A DNA stretch of 64,000 bases from Neoarius graeffei (Eukaryota; Chordata; Actinopteri; Siluriformes; Ariidae), in the NCBI RefSeq assembly GCF_027579695.1, contig NC_083570.1, positions 4,371,001-4,435,000 of the forward strand, in the 5' to 3' direction. The translations under genes were made by a program, and so were the position numbers. Of the stretch, positions 57,201 through 64,000 are shown in pieces. Below the pieces are notes generated by a model, which worked only from the letters and a program-made list of their open reading frames with translations, did not search any database and was not told the DNA's origin. The first letter of the stretch is position 1, and the number at the start of each line of letters is the position of its first letter.

Positions 57201-60200
57201 CCCAAATTGTTACCACAAAATCTGAAGCAGACAATTGTGTTGAACGCCTTTGTTTGCTGTAACATTACAATTTCCCTTCACTGGAACTCAGACGCTCAAA
57301 CCTGTTTTAGCATGATGATGCTCCTGTACACAAAGTGAGCTCCATGAAGACATGGTGTGTGAAGGTTGGAGCGAAGAACTCGAGTGTCCTACATAGAGTC
57401 CTGACTGAACTCATCCCCACTGAACACCTTTGGGATGAACTGGAACACTGACTGTACCCCAGACCTCCTCGCCTGACATCAGTGTCTGATCTCACTCATG
57501 CTCTTGTAGCTGAATGAACAGTAATCCCTACCGCCATGCCCCAAAATCTAGTAAAAAGCTGTGGCAGCGGGGGCGTGGTCAAGCGCCGGTCTGTGACAGG
57601 AGGGCGGAGCCAGGGAAGGTGAGTGGCAGCATCACTACACCTGACGGTAATTAACCTGTGTTTGTGTGTCTTCCCAGTAACCGCGCCCTATTTAAGGAAG
57701 CAGAGGGAGAGCAGAGGAGAGCTCTTCCCGGGACAAGAACACAGCGTGTGTGTGTGTGTGTATTTACCAGAGTAAAACGGTGTTGTTATACTGAAAAGTC
57801 TGGCAATAAAAAGCCTATCCGTACCTGAAGCTTTGTCCTGCCATCCTCTGTGCTCCACCCACACCTCAAAGAGCTCTACAGTGGTGCTGAAACCCGGGAA
57901 AAGGTGGAGCACCAACCTCGCAGCCCCATGGAATCCTCCCCATTCGCGGACCTGGTCCACGCCCTCGCCACAGCTCAGCAAAGCCAGCACCAGGCGCTTG
58001 TCACGCTCCGAAAGGAGCAAGAGCGGTGCTTCGAAGCCCTGGTGCTGGCCCAGCAGGAAGATCGCGAGGCATTCCGGCATCTCCTCGCGTCGGCGGGGTC
58101 CACCAGCGCCCCGGCTGCGGGCCCGTCTCCCCTCACCGTGACCAAGATGGGCCCGCAGGACGAACCTGAGGCGTTCCTCACATTGTTCAAACAGGTCGCT
58201 GAAGCCTCGGGGTGGCCGATGGAGCAGAGTGCGGCACGCCTCCTCCCCCTCCTGACGGGAGAGGCGCAGCTGGCCGCGCTACAGCTCCCTGCTGATCGCC
58301 AGCTGGCCTACGCGGACCTTCGCCGGGCCGTCCTCCAGCGCGTGGGGCGCACACCAGAACAACAGTGCCAGCGCTTCCGCGAGCTGCGGTTGGAGGAAGT
58401 CAGCCGGCCGTTCGCGTTCGGCCAGCAGCTCCGGGACGCCTGCTGGCGGTGGCTGAGGGCCGACGATCGCGACGCAGAGGGAATCATCGATCAGGTGGTG
58501 CTGGAGCAGTTCATCGCCCGCTTACCAGCCGGAACCACGGAATGGGTCCAGTGCCACCGCCCGGCGTCGCTGGATCAGGCAGTAGGACTGGCGGAGGATC
58601 ATTTGGCAGCTGTTCCGGTGGCAGGACAGCCGACGACGTCTTCTCTTCTCTCCTCTTCTCTCTCTCTTTCTCCCCTCCCTTCTGTGTCCCGTCCTCGCCC
58701 CATTCCCCCACCACGGAGACGGGGGCCGGCTCCACCCCAGCCAGCCCGCCGCACCCGTGGTGCCCTCCCGTTTCTCCCTTCTGTGTCTGTCTCTCCCCCC
58801 CCTCAGGTGAGTGAGCCCCAGAGCACCGGTGCAGAGGGAAAGCCTGGGCCTGTTTGCTGGTGCTGCGGGGAGCCGGGCCACCTGCAACAACAGTGCGCAG
58901 CAATGGAGGTGGGCGCGGTGGTACGGATCCCCGACGTGCCAGAAGCTGCCCTCGATCGGGCCGGAGTGTATCGCATACCGGTGAGTGTCCAAGGGGCTAC
59001 ATATCAGGCGTTGGTGGATTCTGGTTGCAGTCAGACCTCGATCCGCCAAAGCCTGGTGCAAGACGAGGCATTGGGGGGAGCACAGGGGGTGAAGGTGTTG
59101 TGTGTGCACGGGGATGTTCACAGCTACCCGTTGGTGTCGGTCCACATATTTTTCAGAGGGGAAAAATCTATAGTGAAGGCGGCGGTTAATCCTCGCCTTA
59201 CCCACTCTTTAATTTTGGGGACTGATTGGCCGGGATTTCGGGGTTTAATGACACGCCTAGTAAAGAGTGGGTCCTGCCATTTGACAGGGGGAGGTCCCGG
59301 TGTCGCTTTGGCTGGAGCTGCTGTCGCAGAGCCGTCTACGTCATCTCCGCGACAGAGTGAGGAGCCGCCGGCTCCTCATCTTTCTGTTGGGGAATCCCTT
59401 GTGGATTTCCCATTAGAACAATCGCGAGACGAGACTCTGCGACATGCGTTTGACCAAGTGAGAGTAATCGATGGTCAAACGCTCCAGACGAACGCCACCC
59501 CGTCCTTCCCCTATTTTTCTATTATGAAGGATAGATTATACCAAGTGACGCAGGACACTCAGATGAAAGAGCGAGTCACACAGCTGTTAATTCCAAAGAG
59601 CCGCCGGGAATTGGTATTTCAGGCGGCTCACTTTAATCCCATGGCTGGACACCTAGGGCAGGATAAGACACTAGCCCAGATAATGGCCCGATTCTATTGG
59701 CCGGGGATTCGCGGCGATGTCCGTAAGTGGTGTACAGTGTGCCGCGAATGCCAGTTAGTAAATCCAGCAGCCATTCCAAAAGCGCCTTTGCGCCCCCTAC
59801 CATTAATCGAGACCCCGTTCGAAAGAATTGGGATGGATCTCATCGGGCCATTAGATCGGTCAACACGAGGGTTCCGCTTTATATTGGTTCTGGTGGACTA
59901 TGCAACGCGATACCTGGAAGCGGTGCCTCTTCGCAATATCTCAGCATGCAGTATTGTGGAGGCCCTCTTCCACGTCATCTCCCGGGTTGGAATCCTGAAA
60001 GAGATTCTGACTGACCAAGGCACCTCGTTTATGTCACGAACACTGAGCGAACTGTATGGGCTATTAGGTATTAAGCCAATCCGCACCAGCGTGTATCACC
60101 CACAAACGGACGGTTTAGTTGAACGGTTCAATCGCACCCTCAAGAATATAATTAAAAAATTCGTAAGTGAGGATGCACATAACTGGGATAAATGGCTCGA

Positions 60201-63200
60201 ACCTTTGTTATTTGCAGTGCGAGAGGTCCCCCAAGCCTCCACGGGGTTCTCCCCGTTTGAATTATTATACGGGCGTAAGACGCGCGGCATTTTAGATGTG
60301 CTGCGAGAAAATTGGGAGGAGGGACCTTCACAGAGTAAAAACGAAATTCAGTACATTATGGACCTATGCGCAAAACTCCACACGCTCACCCACCTAACTC
60401 AGGAGAATTTGCGGCAGGCCCAGGAACGGCAAGTCCGCCTGTACAACAAGGGCACGCGCCTTAGAGAGTTCACTCCAGGAGATAAGCTACTCGTACTGTT
60501 GCCCACGTCGAGCTCCAAATTAATCGCCAAGTGGCAAGGACCCGTTGAGGTCACACGGCGAGTTGGGGACGTCGACTATGAGGTAAGGCGAATGGACAGG
60601 GAGGGGGCGCTACAGATCTACCACCTCAATCTGCTTAAACTCTGGAATGAGGAGGTCCCCGTGGCGTTGGTGTTGGTAGTTCTGGAGAAGGCAGAGCTGG
60701 GGCTGGAGATTCAAAAAGGGACATTGGCATCACGTACCTCTCCGGTCCCCTGTGGAGACCACCTCTCCCCGACCCAACTCACGGAGATCGCCCAGTTGCA
60801 GGCCGAGTTTTCGGATGTGTTCTCGCCCCTGCCCGGTCGCACTGACCTCATAGAACACCACATAGAGACGCCCCCGGGGGTGGTAGTGCATAGCCGCCCT
60901 TACAGGCTACCCGAACACAAAAAAAAGGTGGTTCGGGAAGAACTTCAGACCATGCTCGAAATGGGCATCGTCGAGGAGTCCCACAGTGACTGGAGCAGCC
61001 CGGTGGTCTTGGTACCCAAGGCCGACGGGTTGGTCCAGTTCTGTGTGGACTACAGAAAAGTCAACGCGGTGTCTAAATTCGACGCGTACCCAATGCCTCG
61101 TATTGACGAGCTGCTCGATCGACTACGCATGGCTCGCTTTTACTCAACACTGGATTTGACGAAGGGATATTGGCAGATCCCCTTGACTCCATTATCCCGG
61201 GAGAAAACGACCTTTTCCACAGGGTTCGGCTTACACCAATTCGTCACACTTCCTTTTGGGCTGTTTGGGGCGCCCGCTACATTTCAGCGGCTGATGGACA
61301 GGGTCCTCCGGCCCCACGCCACCTATGCGGCCGCATATCTGGATGACATTATCATTTATAGTAACGACTGGCAGCGGCACCTGCAACACCTGAGTGCCAT
61401 CCTTAGGTCGCTGAGGCGGGCGGGTCTCACTGCCAACCCGAAGAAGTGTGCGATTGGGCGGGTGGAAGTACGGTATCTGGGCTTCCACTTGGGCAACGGG
61501 CAGGTGCGTCCCCAAATTAATAAGACAGCAGCGATTGCGGCCTGCCCGAGGCCCAAGACCAAAAAGGGGGTGAGACAGTTCCTGGGGCTGGCTGGCTACT
61601 ATCGTAGGTTTATACGTAATTATTCGGACATCACCAGCCCGCTGACTGACCTCACTAAAAAGGGGGCGCCAGATCCGGTCCAGTGGACGGAGCAGTGCCA
61701 GCGGGCTTTCTCTGAGGTAAAGGCTGCACTGTGTGGGGGGCCACTATTACTCTCCCCTGACTTCTCTCTCCCTTTTGTGTTGCAGACCGACGCGTTGGAC
61801 AGAGGGCTGGGGGCGGTGTTGTCCCAGGAGGTGGAGGGGGAGGACCGCCCCATCCTGTACATTAGTAGGAAGCTGTCGGTGCGTGAGGGGCGCTACAGCA
61901 CTATTGAGAAGGAATGCCTGGCGATCAAGTGGGCGGTCCTCGCCCTCCGTTACTACCTGCTGGGGTGCCCTTTCACCCTCTGTTCGGACCACGCGCCCCT
62001 CCAGTGGCTCCACCGCATGAAAGATGCCAACGCGCGGATCACCCGTTGGTATCTGGCACTCCAACCCTTCAATTTCAAGGTGGTCCAAAGGCCGGGGGCG
62101 CAGATGGTCGTGGCGGACTTCCTCTCCCGTCAAGGGGGGGGGAGTCGGCTGCGGGCCGGACGGGCGCTCGGCCTGATTCGGGCGGTGGGGGTATCTGGCA
62201 GTGGGGGCGTGGTCAAGCGCCGGTCTGTGACAGGAGGGCGGAGCCAGGGAAGGTGAGTGGCAGCATCACTACACCTGAGGGTAATTAACCTGTGTTTGTG
62301 TGTCTTCCCAGTAACCGCGCCCTATTTAAGGAGGCAGAGGGAGAGCAGAGGAGAGCTCTTCCCGGGACAAGAACACAGCGTGTGTGTGTGTATTTACCAG
62401 AGTAAAACGGTGTTGTTATACTGAAAAGTCAGGCAATAAAAAGCCTATCCGTACCTGAAGCTTTGTCCTGCCGTCCTCTGTGCTCCACCCACACCTCAGA
62501 GAGCTCTACAAAAGCCTTCCCAGAAGAGTGGAGCTCATTATAACAGCTTTATGCTTGCTTTACCAAAATTCTCTCTCTGTATGTGAAATGTTCACTAACT
62601 GGTTTGACCAGATTACGACCATCACTGAAGATAAATTTAACACTATGTTCACCAGAACACAGACAAATTTAATCAGCTTTTACAGAATCCTTCTGATTGA
62701 TACACACATTGAAATTAAAGTTCAAATCATATCACTGACTAAAGCACCTGTTTCTAGATGGGAAACTATAATTAAGATCATTTAATTCTGGAAAGATTTC
62801 TAGTTCTCACCTGTTTCTCAGCTCTTTCTGCTGCGGCTGTGACGGTGTCGTGACCTTTGTGATTTTCCATCATACACAAATAACAGATGCAGGTTTGATC
62901 AGTACGACAGTAGAGCTCAATCAGCTTGTTATGCTCAGAGCAGATCTTCTCTTGGAGTTTTGCTGAGGCTTCAATTAATATGTGTTTTTTCAAAGCAGGA
63001 ACTTCAAGATGAGGTTTCAGATGAGTTTCACAAAATGAAATCAAACACATCAGACAGGACTTGACAGCTTTGTGTTTTCTCCCGGTGCAGAAATCACACT
63101 CCACATCTCCAGGTCCAGCGTAACAGTGAGCAGGAGAAGTAGATTGGAATTCAGTCTTCTTCAGTTTCTCCACCACTTCAGGCAGCATATTGTTTCTGCG

Positions 63201-63410
63201 TAGAACAGGCCTTGTCGTGAAAGTGTCTCTGCACTGAGGACAGCTGTAGACGCCCTTCTGATCCTTCGGATCCCAGCAGCCATTCATGCAAACTTTACAG
63301 AAACTGTGACCACAGGGGATAGTCACCGAATCTTTCCGGAGATCCAGACACAGTGGACACATGAACTGGTCCTGAGAAAGCTGATCTACTGAAATACTGG
63401 CCTCAGCCAT
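51245..63410 (-). CDS. finTRIM gene 3, RING/B-box/coiled-coil/PRY-SPRY protein (572 aa)
   Basis: Intact inverted paralog. Exons in coding order: 63410-62811, 52924-52829, 52698-52465, 52332-52161, 51962-51903 and 51801-51245, totalling 1719 bp, all GT-AG on the minus strand. RING (CPLCLDLRKDSVTIPCGHSF), first B-box (CDFCTGRKHKAVKSC), second B-box (CICYLCMMENHKGHD), coiled coil and PRY/SPRY (LTLDPNTAHRHLIL; RIGVYVDHSAGTLSFYS) are complete. Intron 1 is 9886 bp, against about 2.2 kb in genes 1 and 2, because it holds a long GMR1 fossil, two Tc1 remnants and a whole GMR1-like element in antisense. Splicing across it should be possible, but expression is unknown. Confidence 0.92.
53077..56817 (+). 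mobile_element. GMR1-like LTR element, old long copy in gene 3 intron 1
   Basis: The 5' LTR is at 53077-53378. A primer-binding-like GTGGTGCCGAAAGCC follows, then gag (about 53430-54400), protease region (about 54440-54760), integrase (about 55130-55740), GPY-like module (about 55980-56130) and the start of reverse transcriptase (about 56250-56815). It has no 3' LTR. Integrase precedes RT, as in the whole copy. Broken, with many disruptions (well over ten). The LTR position next to exon 2 equals that in genes 1 and 2, so the original insertion predates the gene duplications; genes 1 and 2 kept only its first 450 bp. Confidence 0.88.
56818..57113 (+). mobile_element. Tc1-like element 3' end (second family)
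   Basis: About 300 bp with the phrases GCTCCACAAAGTATTCACTT and GGGGATGAATACTTTTGCAAG, ending at the terminal GACACTGTA. This differs from the T1-T3 family and is typical of another widespread fish Tc1 group. Only the C-terminal tip of the transposase and the 3' end remain. It joins the GMR1 fossil directly. Confidence 0.75.
57148..57559 (+). mobile_element. Tc1-like element remnant (third family), target of the whole GMR1 element
   Basis: Starts near ACATTGTCAAAAGTATCTGG. Transposase words DDAPVHK (about 57315) and EHLWDELEH (about 57420) mark the DDE core's second half. It continues after the GMR1 element at 62516 (CTTCCCAGAAGAGTGGAGCT), so GMR1 landed in it. Short end pieces of the same element survive in genes 1 and 2. 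Internal deletion, inactive. Confidence 0.8.
57560..57880 (+). repeat. 5' LTR of the whole GMR1-like element
   Basis: A 321-bp terminal repeat running TGT...ACA. CCCTATTTAAGG at about 57686 is a plausible TATA-like start region and AATAAA at about 57805 a polyadenylation signal; both are also in the 3' LTR. It is directly preceded by AAAGC. Confidence 0.9.
57928..62256 (+). CDS. GMR1-like gag-pol polyprotein (about 1442 aa)
   Basis: Single open frame from ATG 57928. That start (MESSPFADLVHAL) is shared with the antisense copy A. Parts in order: gag with a SCAN-like region (residues about 140-230: RTPEQQCQRFRELRLEE ... VVLEQFIARLPAGTTEWV); zinc knuckle (C310, C313, H318, C323); aspartic protease (LVDSG, D364); integrase zinc finger (about 560-610) and DDE core (about 636, 696 and 731); GPY-like module (KWQGPVEV, about 870); reverse transcriptase (SRPYRLPEHKK about 990; YLDDIII about 1137); RNase H (about 1285-1420). 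No chromodomain or envelope was seen. Gag and pol are in one frame, so no frameshift signal is needed. The last 63 bases lie in the 3' LTR. Confidence 0.92.
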   Translation: MESSPFADLVHALATAQQSQHQALVTLRKEQERCFEALVLAQQEDREAFRHLLASAGSTSAPAAGPSPLTVTKMGPQDEPEAFLTLFKQVAEASGWPMEQSAARLLPLLTGEAQLAALQLPADRQLAYADLRRAVLQRVGRTPEQQCQRFRELRLEEVSRPFAFGQQLRDACWRWLRADDRDAEGIIDQVVLEQFIARLPAGTTEWVQCHRPASLDQAVGLAEDHLAAVPVAGQPTTSSLLSSSLSLSPLPSVSRPRPIPPPRRRGPAPPQPARRTRGALPFLPSVSVSPPPQVSEPQSTGAEGKPGPVCWCCGEPGHLQQQCAAMEVGAVVRIPDVPEAALDRAGVYRIPVSVQGATYQALVDSGCSQTSIRQSLVQDEALGGAQGVKVLCVHGDVHSYPLVSVHIFFRGEKSIVKAAVNPRLTHSLILGTDWPGFRGLMTRLVKSGSCHLTGGGPGVALAGAAVAEPSTSSPRQSEEPPAPHLSVGESLVDFPLEQSRDETLRHAFDQVRVIDGQTLQTNATPSFPYFSIMKDRLYQVTQDTQMKERVTQLLIPKSRRELVFQAAHFNPMAGHLGQDKTLAQIMARFYWPGIRGDVRKWCTVCRECQLVNPAAIPKAPLRPLPLIETPFERIGMDLIGPLDRSTRGFRFILVLVDYATRYLEAVPLRNISACSIVEALFHVISRVGILKEILTDQGTSFMSRTLSELYGLLGIKPIRTSVYHPQTDGLVERFNRTLKNIIKKFVSEDAHNWDKWLEPLLFAVREVPQASTGFSPFELLYGRKTRGILDVLRENWEEGPSQSKNEIQYIMDLCAKLHTLTHLTQENLRQAQERQVRLYNKGTRLREFTPGDKLLVLLPTSSSKLIAKWQGPVEVTRRVGDVDYEVRRMDREGALQIYHLNLLKLWNEEVPVALVLVVLEKAELGLEIQKGTLASRTSPVPCGDHLSPTQLTEIAQLQAEFSDVFSPLPGRTDLIEHHIETPPGVVVHSRPYRLPEHKKKVVREELQTMLEMGIVEESHSDWSSPVVLVPKADGLVQFCVDYRKVNAVSKFDAYPMPRIDELLDRLRMARFYSTLDLTKGYWQIPLTPLSREKTTFSTGFGLHQFVTLPFGLFGAPATFQRLMDRVLRPHATYAAAYLDDIIIYSNDWQRHLQHLSAILRSLRRAGLTANPKKCAIGRVEVRYLGFHLGNGQVRPQINKTAAIAACPRPKTKKGVRQFLGLAGYYRRFIRNYSDITSPLTDLTKKGAPDPVQWTEQCQRAFSEVKAALCGGPLLLSPDFSLPFVLQTDALDRGLGAVLSQEVEGEDRPILYISRKLSVREGRYSTIEKECLAIKWAVLALRYYLLGCPFTLCSDHAPLQWLHRMKDANARITRWYLALQPFNFKVVQRPGAQMVVADFLSRQGGGSRLRAGRALGLIRAVGVSGSGGVVKRRSVTGGRSQGR
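62194..62510 (+). repeat. 3' LTR of the whole GMR1-like element
   Basis: A 317-bp terminal repeat, about 98% identical to the 5' LTR. The length difference is mainly in a (GT)n run. It is followed by the second AAAGC and the rest of the interrupted Tc1-like element. Confidence 0.9.
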
Positions 63411-63475
63411 TTTCCTGAAATCCCACCGAGAGAGAGATCAGTTTTGTTTTGTCTGAAAGGAGTGACTTCCTTATT

Positions 63476-63476
63476 C

Positions 63477-63534
<58 letters not shown>
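63476..63534. repeat. (GT)n/(GA)n microsatellite upstream of gene 3
   Basis: A (GT)n run followed by a (GA)n run 65-125 bp upstream of the gene 3 ATG. Genes 1 and 2 have CT- and CA-rich runs at the same place (16074-16153; 32731-32780), with different lengths. It probably lies in the 5' UTR or proximal promoter. Confidence 0.7.
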
Positions 63535-63744
63535 CAGTTTGTTTTCTCCAAAATGACGAGTTACTTCCTGGTCCTGTGTCTGTGAAAGAGAGATAATGAG
63601 AGAGGAGGAGCACAGAGAGGTCATGAACACTCCTCTATTAACCATTTCATCTCCCTTCAGTGCAGAAATATCACCCATGTAGCCGCACTGATTAGGATTA
63701 ATTTCATGAAATACACACAGATAATGGTGGCCAGATGAAGCTTC

Positions 63745-64000
63745 AGGAAGAACATCCATAAACGCTTATCCTGTGCAGGGTCGTGGGTAAGCTGGAGCCT
63801 ATCCCAACTGACTATGGGTGAGAGGAGGGGTTCACCCTGGAGAAGTCGCCAGGTCATCAGAGGGCTGACACACAGAGCCAAACAACCATTCACACCTATG
63901 GTCAATTTAGAGTCACCAGTTAACCTAACCTGCATGTCTTTGGACTGTGGGGGAAAACGGAGCACCCGGAGGAAACCCACATAGACACGGGGAGAACACG
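63745..64000 (-). mobile_element. SINE S8 in the 5' flank of finTRIM gene 3, cut by the window edge
   Basis: Tail and central block of the common SINE in minus orientation; the head lies beyond the window. Its tail end is about 335 bp upstream of the gene 3 ATG, so it corresponds to S3 and S5 in front of genes 1 and 2. Confidence 0.85.

Larger units (their letters stand above)
57560..62510 (+). mobile_element. GMR1-like Ty3/gypsy LTR retrotransposon, looks whole
   Basis: A 4951-bp element with LTRs at 57560-57880 and 62194-62510 and a 5-bp target duplication, AAAGC (57555-57559 and 62511-62515). A primer-binding-like TGGTGCTGAAACCCGGG lies next to the 5' LTR. One open gag-pol frame runs 57928-62256. 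The LTRs differ at only about seven bases plus one short microsatellite length change (about 98% identical), so insertion is recent compared with the other copies. The pol order is protease, integrase, RT, RNase H, known for GMR1-like elements of fish and other deuterostomes. It lies antisense in intron 1 of finTRIM gene 3. No break was seen in the coding frame; activity is unknown. Confidence 0.93.

Noticed and set aside
57688-59205. Antisense frames opposite the GMR1 gag
   Set aside because: They are shadows of a GC-rich coding strand and have no domain of their own.

Overview
The window is vertebrate nuclear DNA from a teleost fish, very repeat-rich, with GT-AG introns, SINEs with a tRNA-like promoter head, Tc1-type transposons and fish-specific finTRIM genes. 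A catfish-like (otophysan) genome is my best guess, from memory of the repeat families only. No bacterial, plasmid or viral-genome features were seen.

Host genes: three complete finTRIM genes (RING, two B-boxes, coiled coil, PRY/SPRY) share one six-exon layout. Gene 1 is at 16220-20713 (+, 576 aa), gene 2 at 32845-37286 (+, 568 aa) and gene 3 at 51245-63410 (-, 572 aa). Exons 2-5 have identical lengths in all three (96, 234, 172 and 60 bp), and every splice site is canonical. Broken TRIM pieces lie at 11696-12109, 28223-28330 and 29266-29920. Genes 1 and 2 sit in a tandem duplication with an offset of about 16.3-16.6 kb (15291-28222 against 31878-44635). Gene 3 is an inverted copy, so genes 2 and 3 converge. 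A further inverted 5' flank without its gene lies at 46847-48700.

Layout: 1-11695 is nested transposons: a Tc1 copy split by two LINEs and a SINE, then two decayed GMR1-like LTR elements. 11696-15300 holds a TRIM fragment with a hAT insertion and a SINE split by another DNA element. 15300-28220 is unit 1 (gene 1, solo LTR, L2-like LINE, Tc1, LINE). 28223-31880 holds TRIM debris and a Tc1/mariner remnant. 31880-44690 is unit 2 with the same order. 44695-46845 is a DNA transposon containing a SINE and a palindromic element. 46847-50050 is inverted flank and unassigned DNA. 50050-64000 is the gene 3 block.

The most notable mobile element is a whole-looking LTR retrotransposon at 57560-62510 in intron 1 of gene 3. 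It has one uninterrupted gag-pol frame, near-identical LTRs and a 5-bp target duplication. Its integrase lies upstream of reverse transcriptase, the order known for GMR1-like Ty3/gypsy elements, and its gag contains a region resembling the SCAN domain. Older relatives of this family occur throughout the window. Several sit at the same place in two or all three TRIM units, so they serve as markers of the duplication history.

No wholly new system is claimed. The finTRIM array and the GMR1-like element are the biologically meaningful parts; the rest is mostly transposon fossils.
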